Assembly (NCBI GenBank): GCA_964425605.1
Contig: CAYRNR010000002.1
Span: 1-64,000 of the forward strand
DNA from: CAYRNR01 sp964425605
Lineage (GTDB): Bacteria; Myxococcota_A; UBA796; UBA9615; CAYRNR01
Reading direction: 5' to 3'
Length of the DNA: 64,000 nt
Shown here piece after piece: positions 7,240-14,691 of this stretch (positions are counted from its first letter, which is position 1; every line of letters begins with the position of its first letter). The notes below the pieces were generated by a model. That model was not told the origin of the DNA and did not search any database. It saw nothing but the letters and a program-made list of their open reading frames with translations. A program made the position numbers and the translations under genes.

Positions 7240-9111
7240 ATGTGGACCCGCCTCCCGATCCTGATGCTCGCCGCGGCGCTGACCGCGTGCTCGAGCTCGT
7301 GGGGCGGTGACGACCCCCAGGGCGGCCCCCCCGGCGCCCTGGACGACGACGACGACATGGGCACCTTCGGTGACGACGACTACGACGAGCCGGTCTGCGA
7401 CGACTACCCACCGCCCTACGACAACCACGACATCCCCCCCGGCGGCACCGTGCGCGAGGGTGTGGTGATCGACCTGACCCCGGCGGGGCTGCAGTTCATC
7501 GAGACCACCGCGCTGCACCTGAGCACCGTGGTCATCCCCATGGAGACGATGGCCCAGGACCTGGGCGAGTACATGGGCTGCGACGTCTCCATCACCATCT
7601 CGGGCATGACCGCGTACGCGGACATCACCCACCTGGCCGTCGACCCCATCCCCCACGGGCTGGATCTGGAGGTGGGGGTCCTGATCCAGATCAACGACAG
7701 CACGTACCCCTTTGCCGTGAACATCGACGGCGACGGCGGCATCTTCGACGTGTGCGGCCTCGTGGATCAGACCTGCGACCTGTGGGTCGAGCCCATGAAC
7801 GTGTCGCTGCAGATGACGGTGTGGCTGGACCTGGTGGACCTGGGCAACGGTCCGTTCATCGACGCCACCGTCTCCACCCCGGCCCACAACCTCCACACCG
7901 CGCTGACCGAGGACGCCATCGGCCTCGACGGCTGCTTCATCTCCACCATCGACGACATCCTCAACTTCTTCGGCACCGACATCGTCGAGATGCTCATCGA
8001 CGAGGCGTCGGGCGAACTCTTCGATTACATCGAGAACGACCTGCCCGTGATGGTGGAGGACGCCATCGAAGGGGCCGGCGACTCGTTGACCGTGCACCAG
8101 ACCGTGGACATCGAGGGAGGCTCGCCGCTGGACGTGACCATCGAGCCCGGCGGGCTGATCATCGAACCCGAGGGTGTCCGCGTGCTCATGGACGGCGCCT
8201 TCGACGCGCCCCTGGCCGACTGCATGGTGCCCTTCGACACCCACGGCAGCCCGGACAACCACCACGCGACCCCCGGGGTCGACCCATCCGCCCATCACCA
8301 CGCCGCCGCGTTCATCTCGGACAACCTGATCAACGCGGCGCTGTACTCGGTGTGGCGGTCCGGGCTGCTGTGCCTCGACGCCGACCCCGCCGAGCTGGGC
8401 ATCCCCCTGGACACGGCCCTGCTGGCCCTGCTGGTGGACGAAGAGGACCGCCCGCGCATGGAGCGCATCTGGCTGGGCGAGTCGTCCCCGATCCTGATCC
8501 ACACCGTGCCGCGCTATCCCCCCATGAACCAGCCCACCGGCCCCCACGCCATCGACGTGGAGGCCGAGAACCTCGGCGTGGACCTGTACGCGATCACCCA
8601 GGACCGGCTGTCGCGGGTGGTGGGGCTCGAGCTGGACGTGGGCGCGGGCGTCGACCTCGCGGCCCAGGCCGACGGCACCATCGCCGCGACGGTGCTGCTG
8701 GACACCGAGCACTTCCACCCCCACGTGTGCCACAACGATCTGGTGCCCGACCTGTCGTCGGACATCGAGCAGAACTTCGACGAGCTCATCGTCACGATGA
8801 TCGAACCGCTGATGGCCGGGCTGGTGGGCGACCTCGCCCTCGGTCCCTTCGTCCTGGGCGGGGTGGGCATCCAGTCCCTCGAGGTCGTCCCCGCGGGACA
8901 GGACGACTCCTTTGTCGCGGCCTACGTGGACCTCGCCCTCGTCGAACCCAACGCCAGCCTCGGCTGCGGCGACACCGGCTGCTCGGACGGCTGCGACGAC
9001 GTGTCGTGCGAGATCGACGGGCCGGCGCTGCCCCGCGGAATCTGGCTGGGCAACCTGCTGCTGCTCGCCGCGTGCTCCGCCGCGCTGGGGTGGCAGCGAA
9101 GGCGTCGCTGA
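7240..9111 (+). CDS. large surface lipoprotein with C-terminal membrane anchor
   Basis: A 623-residue protein with a Leu-Thr-Ala-Cys lipobox (Cys17), an Asp-rich linker (about 35-55), and a long beta-rich region with two similar halves. The second half contains a helix pattern (Ser-Asn/Asp-Asn-Leu-Ile-Asn-Ala-Ala-Leu-Tyr) that recalls BPI/TULIP-type lipid-binding proteins; this is a weak fold guess. The end has a Cys-rich segment (Gly-Cys-Gly-Asp-Thr-Gly-Cys), a hydrophobic helix and four Arg, like myxobacterial sorting tails. Carrying both a lipobox and a C-terminal anchor is unusual. It is followed after 93 bases by another lipoprotein gene on the same strand. Confidence 0.75.
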   Translation: MWTRLPILMLAAALTACSSSWGGDDPQGGPPGALDDDDDMGTFGDDDYDEPVCDDYPPPYDNHDIPPGGTVREGVVIDLTPAGLQFIETTALHLSTVVIPMETMAQDLGEYMGCDVSITISGMTAYADITHLAVDPIPHGLDLEVGVLIQINDSTYPFAVNIDGDGGIFDVCGLVDQTCDLWVEPMNVSLQMTVWLDLVDLGNGPFIDATVSTPAHNLHTALTEDAIGLDGCFISTIDDILNFFGTDIVEMLIDEASGELFDYIENDLPVMVEDAIEGAGDSLTVHQTVDIEGGSPLDVTIEPGGLIIEPEGVRVLMDGAFDAPLADCMVPFDTHGSPDNHHATPGVDPSAHHHAAAFISDNLINAALYSVWRSGLLCLDADPAELGIPLDTALLALLVDEEDRPRMERIWLGESSPILIHTVPRYPPMNQPTGPHAIDVEAENLGVDLYAITQDRLSRVVGLELDVGAGVDLAAQADGTIAATVLLDTEHFHPHVCHNDLVPDLSSDIEQNFDELIVTMIEPLMAGLVGDLALGPFVLGGVGIQSLEVVPAGQDDSFVAAYVDLALVEPNASLGCGDTGCSDGCDDVSCEIDGPALPRGIWLGNLLLLAACSAALGWQRRRR

Positions 9112-9204
9112 GCCGCCCCTCCTTCACGGGATTCGTGTGGAACAATCGAACGCGCGCGTGTGTTGGCCCCGCGCGCGCAAGCTGGACTGGAGTGAGGGAG
9201 TCCC

Positions 9205-10488
9205 ATGAAGTCGAACGCGAGGTTCGCCTGGATCGCGGGAGCGCTGTTGTGGACAGGGTGCGCGGACCACACGCTCCCGGAGTGGCCCACCGCGGCGGCC
9301 CTGGAATCGGTCGAGGTCACCGACACCGTCGTGACGTTGCAGTGGCCCGCAGCCACCGACAACCGCGAGATGGCCCGCTACCAGCTGAGCAAGGACAGCG
9401 ACATCGTCGCGGAGATCCCTGCAGAGGCCGAGCCCTCGCTGACCGTGACCGGGCTGGTCGAGTTCACCCAGTACACCTTCGCGGTCGAGGCGCTGGACGC
9501 GACGGGAAACATCTCGGAGCCCCTCACGGTGCAGATCCGCACCGCCGACGTGACCCCGCCCACCTGGGCCGAGGGCTGCAAGTTCTCCTGGGAGATGAGC
9601 GAGCCGGGCAACCTGGACGCAGGGATCGAGTTCACCTGGTGCGAGGCCACCGACAACGACCGGTTGGACCACTTCGAGCTGTGGCGCGGTCAGCGGCTGC
9701 AAGAGGGCGGCAGCGCCGAGCGCTACGGCATCATCGGCGCGGGCTCCGAGCCGCTGTCGTTCCCCCCCGGCGAGACCACCCACATCTGGACCGACTCTCC
9801 GCTGGACGGCACGTACACCTTGGCCGCGTGCGATCCCACCGGGAACTGTGCCGAGCTCCTCCCGATCCGCGTCGATGAGGAGAGCAAGGCGCGCAGGTCC
9901 GCCATCCAGGAGGCCATGAGCAATTCCCTCATCGCCCTCCTCGGTTCGTACGACAGCAGCGACAGCATCTTCGGTGGCCTCGCCGAAGCCGATATCTTCG
10001 GCTCTTCCGACCTGGCATTCGAGGGATTGACCGGGCTCTCCGGGGGCATCGGCTACAGCGGGGACGACTACGCCGGTATGGGCGGCCTGGGGACTCGTGG
10101 TTCGGGCGTGGGCGGCGGCGGAGGAGGAGGTGGCGGCGGCGGAGTCGGTGTCGTGGCGATGCGGGGCTCGTCCACGTACCGCGCCGCGTCAGCCTCGCTG
10201 AAGCCCGGCGGCCAGGCCGATCTGGCCGCTCACGTGAGCAAGCGCATGTCGCGCATCGACCACTGCTACCAGCAGGCGCGGACCGAAGATCGCCAGCTGA
10301 AGGGCTCGCTGACGATCCGGCTGACCGCCGATGGCGAGGGCTCCATCACCGTGGACGGTGTCAGCGGTCCCGACGCGGGCGGTCTGACGTCGTGCGTCAC
10401 GAGCTCGCTGCGCGGCCGCCTGGCCGAGCCCCCCGGCGAGGCCGTCTCCGGGACGTTCAGCGTGACCCTGGATCCAGGCGCCGCATGA
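9205..10488 (+). CDS. FN3-domain lipoprotein with AgmX/PglI C-terminal domain
   Basis: A 427-residue lipoprotein with a Trp-Thr-Gly-Cys lipobox near residue 19. Residues about 25-110 form a fibronectin type III domain, and a related second beta domain runs to about 220. A low-complexity region ends in a run of eleven Gly. The C-terminal part (about 335-427) has the AgmX/PglI C-terminal pattern: an Arg-Ile-Asp-His-Cys-Tyr helix, then Gly-Ser-Leu-Thr-Ile-Arg-Leu strands and a second Cys. In myxobacteria this domain occurs in gliding and envelope proteins. ATG 9205 has GAGGGAG upstream. The stop overlaps the next start as ATGA, indicating coupling. Confidence 0.82.
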   Translation: MKSNARFAWIAGALLWTGCADHTLPEWPTAAALESVEVTDTVVTLQWPAATDNREMARYQLSKDSDIVAEIPAEAEPSLTVTGLVEFTQYTFAVEALDATGNISEPLTVQIRTADVTPPTWAEGCKFSWEMSEPGNLDAGIEFTWCEATDNDRLDHFELWRGQRLQEGGSAERYGIIGAGSEPLSFPPGETTHIWTDSPLDGTYTLAACDPTGNCAELLPIRVDEESKARRSAIQEAMSNSLIALLGSYDSSDSIFGGLAEADIFGSSDLAFEGLTGLSGGIGYSGDDYAGMGGLGTRGSGVGGGGGGGGGGGVGVVAMRGSSTYRAASASLKPGGQADLAAHVSKRMSRIDHCYQQARTEDRQLKGSLTIRLTADGEGSITVDGVSGPDAGGLTSCVTSSLRGRLAEPPGEAVSGTFSVTLDPGAA

Positions 10489-12638
10489 TGCGCTGGGTCG
10501 TGCTGGTCGGCTGCCTCCTCCTGGCCCCCCAGGCCGGGGAGGCCGAGGAGCAACCCCCCTCCCCTGCCGTCGTCGCCGGTCTGGTCGACGCCCTCGCCGA
10601 TCCCCAGGCCGCCACCCGCGAGACCGCGGCCAACGCGCTCAGGGAACACCCGGCGATGGCCGTGGAGCACGGCGCGGTCCCCCCCCTGGTGGATCTGGCC
10701 CTGCACGATCCGGTCACCGAGGTGCGCGAGGAGGCCCTGTGGGTCCTGGGGGAGATCGGCCCCGACGCCCGCGACGAGGCCATCCCCGCCCTGCTGGGGC
10801 TGCTCGATCCCGTCGCCCCGCCCCCCGGGATGATCCAGGGCATCGCCGCGTGGGCCGTGGGACGCATGGACCTGCCCGTGGAGGACGCCTCCAAGGCGCT
10901 GCTGCCGCTACTGCTGAGCATGGACGAGTTCACCCAGCGCGCGGCCGCCGACGGCATCGGCGCCATGGGCGAGCCCATGATCCCGATGCTGCTGTTCACC
11001 CTGACGCAGATGGAGGGCTCCCACTACTCGGCCGGAGTCGTCGAGGCCCTGGCAGCGATGGGCGAGGACGCCCAGCTGGCGATCCCCGCGCTGCTCGAGC
11101 TGCAGGAGACCACCGACCGCGCCTGGCTCCGCCGCGACATCGACCGCGCCCTGGAGCGCATCGGCTACGTGGACACCGACGCCCGGGTGAGCCGGCTGGT
11201 CGCCGAGCTCGACGCCGCGCCCGACCACACCCGCTACCTCAACATCGTCGCCATCGGCGACCTGGGCCCGGCCGGGGCCGCAGCGGTCCCCGCCCTGCTC
11301 GAGGCCGTGGCCGACGAGCACACGTGCAACGTGGCGCTCGGTTCGCTGGTCGACGTGGCCCCAAAGGACCAGTGGCCCGCCGTGGCCGAGGCCGCGGTAC
11401 CCGTGCTGGAGCGAGACGACTGGAAGGGCACCACCGCCGCACAGACCCTGGCCGAGCTGGGCGATCCGGGACGGGACGCGCTGGTGGCCGCGCTGGGCGC
11501 CCCGGACCGCACCACCCGGTTCAACGCCCTGGTCGGGCTGGCGCAGGTCGAACCCGACGCCGGCGAGGACGCGGCCAGGGTCCTCAAGAGGATGTTGCGC
11601 GACGACGACCACGAGATTCGCGGCAGCGCCGCGCGCGTGTACGGCAAGTACGGGGACTCCGTGTTCCCCCACCTCCACAAGGCCATCGGCCGCGAGAAGG
11701 AAGCCCAGACCCGCGCGGAGATGATCTACGCCCTCGACGGCATGGGCGCCCAGACCCTCCCCCTGCTGAGGCAGGAGCTGGTCCGCGAGGGCCCATGGGT
11801 CAGCGCCGCCGCCGCGCACCAGATCGGGGAGCTCGGCCCGGCAGGCGCGCCCGCCGTGCCGGACCTGCTCGTCCACGGCGGCGGGTACAACGGCAAGTCC
11901 GACGTGGCCGCGGCCATCGAGGGGATCGGAGCCGCGGCGGTACCGGCGCTGGTCGAGGCCATGGACTCCGACCATCCGCCCACGCGCGAGACCGCGGCGT
12001 ACACGCTGGGCCGGATCGGTCCCGACGCCAGGGACGGCGTCCCCGCCCTGGCCCTGGCCCTGGACGACGAGCACGAGGACGTGCGGCAGTGGGCGGCGTG
12101 GTCGCTGGGGCTCATCGGCCCCGGCGCGGTGGGCGCGGTGGAGGATCTGCGCGGGGCTCTGACCGATCCGGAGACCTGGGTCCGCTCCAACGCGGCCGAG
12201 GCCCTGGGTCGCATCGGCGAGGGCGCGGCGCCCGCCATCCCCGACCTCGTCTCCGTGATCCAGTGGGACCGCGGTTACGGCGTGGCCGCGAACGCCGCGG
12301 ACGCGCTGGCCACGTTCGGCCCGGACGCCGCCGACGCGGTCGCACCGCTCACCGAGGCGCTGTCCAGCGAGCGCGAGGGGCTCCGCAGCGCCTCCGCCCG
12401 CGCCCTGCTGGCCATCGGCGTGACCAGCCCCGAGATCTGCGCCGGGCTGCGCCAGGCCCTGGACGATCCCAAGGCGCGCGTGCGCAAGGCCGCGGCCGAG
12501 GCGTTGCTGGTGCTGGGCGAGGAGGGCGACGCCGCACGGGCCACCGTGGTGCTGCGCCGCGCCCCCGACGAGATGTGGGACGAGGACATGAGGGCGATGG
12601 AGGAGATCGTCCTCCCCCCTCCCCTGGACTGGGAGTGA
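10485..12638 (+). CDS. exported HEAT-repeat protein
   Basis: A 717-residue protein with a signal peptide (about residues 1-20, Ala-rich cleavage region). It then consists almost wholly of HEAT/PBS-lyase-like repeats of about 35 residues, seen as recurring Ala-Leu-Gly-x-Ile-Gly and Ala-Ala-x-Ala-Leu helices. Such solenoids bind other proteins; no catalytic residues are present. ATG 10485 overlaps the previous stop (ATGA), with a second ATG directly following. Its own stop overlaps the next gene as GTGA. The tight chain with the FN3/AgmX lipoprotein suggests a shared cell-envelope assembly. Confidence 0.85.
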   Translation: MMRWVVLVGCLLLAPQAGEAEEQPPSPAVVAGLVDALADPQAATRETAANALREHPAMAVEHGAVPPLVDLALHDPVTEVREEALWVLGEIGPDARDEAIPALLGLLDPVAPPPGMIQGIAAWAVGRMDLPVEDASKALLPLLLSMDEFTQRAAADGIGAMGEPMIPMLLFTLTQMEGSHYSAGVVEALAAMGEDAQLAIPALLELQETTDRAWLRRDIDRALERIGYVDTDARVSRLVAELDAAPDHTRYLNIVAIGDLGPAGAAAVPALLEAVADEHTCNVALGSLVDVAPKDQWPAVAEAAVPVLERDDWKGTTAAQTLAELGDPGRDALVAALGAPDRTTRFNALVGLAQVEPDAGEDAARVLKRMLRDDDHEIRGSAARVYGKYGDSVFPHLHKAIGREKEAQTRAEMIYALDGMGAQTLPLLRQELVREGPWVSAAAAHQIGELGPAGAPAVPDLLVHGGGYNGKSDVAAAIEGIGAAAVPALVEAMDSDHPPTRETAAYTLGRIGPDARDGVPALALALDDEHEDVRQWAAWSLGLIGPGAVGAVEDLRGALTDPETWVRSNAAEALGRIGEGAAPAIPDLVSVIQWDRGYGVAANAADALATFGPDAADAVAPLTEALSSEREGLRSASARALLAIGVTSPEICAGLRQALDDPKARVRKAAAEALLVLGEEGDAARATVVLRRAPDEMWDEDMRAMEEIVLPPPLDWE

Positions 12639-13228
12639 CCGACGTGAGCCGACAACACCTGGACTTTCGCGAAGCCGAGGCCTTCGGCCGGTGGTTGGCC
12701 CAGCACGGCGCCACGGCCACCGAGGCCCACCTGTTCATCTACAAGAAGGGATTCCACGACCGCGGCATCTCGTACGAGGACGCGGTCCGCGCGGCTTTGT
12801 GCCACGGCTGGATCGACTCGGTGACGAGGCGCCACGACGAGGCCCGCTTCGTCCAGCGCTTCAGCCCCCGCAAGCCCACCAGCCGGTGGTCCGCCTCCAA
12901 CATCCGCCGGATGAAAATCTTGCTCGCCGAGGACCGCGTGACCGAGGCCGGGCTCGCCGTGTTCGACCCGGCCCTGCTCGATCGCCTCGCCGAGGTCGAG
13001 GCCGAGGAGCGGGCGCGCCGCGAGGGTCCCACGGATCTGCCCGGCTTCGCCCGCGCCCTGGTGGACGAGGACGCGGAGACCGCCGCGGCGTTCGACGCCC
13101 TCCCCCCATCCCACCGGCGCCAGTATGTCGCGTGGATCCTGGACGCGAAGAAGGAGCCGACGAGGGTCCGCCGGACGCGCAAGATGATGCAGATGTTGAG
13201 GGAGGGGAGGAGCTTTCAGGAGCTCTAG
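12635..13228 (+). CDS. YdeI/OmpD-associated family protein
   Basis: A 197-residue cytoplasmic protein matching the YdeI/OmpD-associated (bacteriocin-protection) family. The family hallmarks seen are a Phe-Ile-Tyr-Lys-Lys-Gly strand, Gly-Ile-Ser-Tyr-Glu-Asp-Ala-Val then Cys-His-Gly-Trp-Ile-Asp-Ser, an Arg-Phe-Ser-Pro-Arg-Lys-Pro-Thr-Ser-Arg-Trp-Ser motif, and a helical C-terminus ending in repeated Arg-x-x-Lys. GTG 12635 overlaps the upstream stop (GTGA); GTG 12644 is an alternative. Family function is not firmly known. Only four bases separate it from the convergent HU-like gene. Confidence 0.85.
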   Translation: MTDVSRQHLDFREAEAFGRWLAQHGATATEAHLFIYKKGFHDRGISYEDAVRAALCHGWIDSVTRRHDEARFVQRFSPRKPTSRWSASNIRRMKILLAEDRVTEAGLAVFDPALLDRLAEVEAEERARREGPTDLPGFARALVDEDAETAAAFDALPPSHRRQYVAWILDAKKEPTRVRRTRKMMQMLREGRSFQEL

Positions 13229-13232
13229 CGGT

Positions 13233-13718
13233 TCACTCGCTGCGTCGCCACGAGCGCGCCTGTTCGTCCACGCGCTCCTTCAGGGCCGGCTCCAGCCGGA
13301 ACACCAGCACCGTCCGCGGCTTCATCCGCACCGACTTGCCGCGCGCCCGACCGGTGAACCCCTCCTTGTGCACCAGGGTGAACGTACCCAGGTTGCGCAG
13401 CTCGAGGCTCTCACCCTGCTTCAGCACCTTGGCGATGGCTCCGAGGACCCGCCCCGGCGAGGTCGCCTCGGTCAGCTCTCCGCCCTTGATCACCTTCTTG
13501 GTGAACGGTCCCGACAGCAGACCCACGGACCACTTCGCCGGGATCTTGGCGATCTTCCCCGTCCGGGGATCCCGAGACTGGGCCGCAGGCTGCTTGTGTA
13601 CCGGGAAGCGCCCCCAGTCCCCGAACGCCACATCCTGCCCCGCCAGCAGACCCGTGCTCACCTGTTTGGTGAACTCGGCCACCGTCTCCTCGCCCACCAG
13701 CGCGATCAACTTCCTCAT
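13233..13718 (-). CDS. HU/IHF-like DNA-binding protein with two tandem arm units
   Basis: A 161-residue basic protein. Residues about 4-75 follow the HU fold (helices, then Gly-Asp-Trp-Gly-Arg-Phe and an arm with Asp-Pro-Arg-Thr-Gly-Lys). Residues about 86-150 repeat the pattern (helix, then Leu-Gly-Thr-Phe and a second basic arm ending Lys-Pro-Arg-Thr-Val-Leu-Val-Phe). HU proteins are normally about 90 residues and dimerise, so this looks like two HU-like units on one chain. It probably bends or coats DNA. ATG 13718 has a GGAGG site 6 bases upstream. It lies beside the REP/transposase island and its 3' end almost touches the YdeI gene. Confidence 0.75.
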   Translation of the reverse strand: MRKLIALVGEETVAEFTKQVSTGLLAGQDVAFGDWGRFPVHKQPAAQSRDPRTGKIAKIPAKWSVGLLSGPFTKKVIKGGELTEATSPGRVLGAIAKVLKQGESLELRNLGTFTLVHKEGFTGRARGKSVRMKPRTVLVFRLEPALKERVDEQARSWRRSE

Positions 13719-13836
13719 GGCCGTCCTCCAGAACCGGAACGCAGCACAGCTATACACCGACCAGCCCGCCCTGGCCATGGTCCCGGCCAGGTTCTGTAGA
13801 GATTCTCGGGCCAGCGACCGAAGAAGGAGAAGAAAT

Positions 13837-13914
13837 AATTGTGCCGGCGCTGGAGCGCCGGCGAGGTTTGTGCGCTCCCATCCGCGCGCGGCCCGGCTGG
13901 AGCGTGGGAGCGAG
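13837..13914 (+). repeat. REP element, direct copy upstream of the transposase
   Basis: AATTGT is followed by a perfect 8-bp-stem hairpin (GCCGGCGC, loop TGGA, 13843-13862), a short linker and a second dyad with arms CGCTCCCA (13873-13880) and TGGGAGCG (13905-13912). The same order of motifs recurs at 14597-14656. Confidence 0.7.
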
Positions 13915-13929
13915 TACTGAGACTGACTC

Positions 13930-13985
13930 GTTCCCACGGTTTCCGTGGGAACGTCCCTTCTCCGGCGCTCTGCGCCGGTTCCCCT
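13930..13985 (-). repeat. REP element, inverted copy upstream of the transposase
   Basis: This copy contains a perfect 10-bp-stem hairpin with arms GTTCCCACGG/CCGTGGGAAC at 13930-13952, then a CCGGCGC/GCGCCGG hairpin at 13962-13978. Read on the minus strand, the two hairpins have the order and spacing of the direct copies. Together with the copy at 13837-13914 it forms a BIME-like pair. Confidence 0.65.
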
Positions 13986-14053
13986 TGACCACCTCACCTC
14001 CGTACCTAGATTTGCCACGCCCCCCGGATTCACCCACGCATTCGGAGGGATCC

Positions 14054-14587
14054 ATGGCTCGCGACCGCTACGTCTTCCACGACCCCAATCCCCCCTACTT
14101 CGTCACCTGCACCATCGTCGAGTGGCTACCCATCTTCGCCAACCCGGGAGCCGTCGACATCGTCGTCGATTCCTGGAGTTGGTTGATCCAGCGACAACGG
14201 ATCATTCTCCTCGGATACGTCATCCTCGAGAATCACCTGCACTGGCTGTTCGAAGCGGCAAATCCAGCTCGCGAGGTCGCCGCGTTCAAGGCACACACGG
14301 CCAAGGAGATCGTCAAACTCCTGGAGCGTGAGGGCCGCGATTCCACTCTGGGCCGCCTCCGCCGCGCCAAGCTCCGCCACAAGGCCGACCGCCAGCACCA
14401 GCTCTGGCAAGAAGGGAGCCATCCAAAGGCATTGTTCACCCGCGAGATGCTCGTGCAGAAGCTCCGGTACACCCACGACAATCCCGTGCGTCGCGGGTAC
14501 GTGGACCAGGCCGAGCACTGGTGCTCCTCGAGTGCGAGGGACTACGCCGGGCAGCCCGGTCGTGTGGCGGTGACAATGGACTGGTGA
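14054..14587 (+). mobile_element. REP-associated tyrosine transposase (RAYT, Y1/IS200 superfamily)
   Basis: A 177-residue transposase of the TnpA_REP type. It has a Phe-Val-Thr-Cys-Thr first strand, the metal-binding His-hydrophobic-His motif His-Leu-His at residues 61-63 within Glu-Asn-His-Leu-His-Trp, and the RAYT C-terminal signature Tyr-Thr-His-Asp-Asn-Pro-Val-Arg-Arg-Gly-Tyr (139-149). The length is normal for the family. ATG 14054 has a strong GGAGGG site. It is flanked on both sides by REP hairpins, as known RAYT genes are; such proteins nick and join REP DNA and are often domesticated single copies. No terminal repeats of a complete insertion sequence were seen. I did not place the catalytic Tyr. 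Confidence 0.88.
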
Positions 14588-14596
14588 CAGAGTCTA

Positions 14597-14656
14597 ATTG
14601 TGCCGACGCAAAGCGTCGGCAAGGTTGATCCGCTCCCACGGAAACCGTGGGAGCGA
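14597..14656 (+). repeat. REP element downstream of the transposase
   Basis: AATTGT is followed by a perfect 8-bp-stem hairpin (GCCGACGC, loop AAA, 14602-14620), a short AAGGTTGATC linker and a perfect 11-bp-stem hairpin (CGCTCCCACGG, loop AAA, 14631-14655). Compensating base changes relative to the upstream copy keep both stems intact. It could also act as a transcription end, but no T-run follows. Confidence 0.7.
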
Positions 14657-14691
14657 GGATTAGAGGGAGCCGCCATCGGCCCAGCCCCCCC

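Larger units (their letters stand above)
13719..14053. other. REP-rich spacer upstream of the transposase
   Basis: No gene was found in these 335 bases. The left part should hold the promoter of the HU-like gene. The rest carries two REP-type elements in opposite orientation (listed separately) directly before the transposase start. Confidence 0.6.

Noticed and set aside
10739..13228. Long alternative-frame ORF across the HEAT-repeat gene
   Set aside because: Only its last 198 codons (the YdeI-like gene) are real; the upstream part is Arg/Gly-rich shadow of the HEAT gene.
14602..14655. Rho-independent terminator after the transposase
   Set aside because: The two perfect hairpins match the REP copies upstream, and no T-run follows either stem.
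13837..14656. CRISPR array
   Set aside because: Only three two-hairpin elements, in mixed orientation and with no regular spacers. No cas genes in the window.
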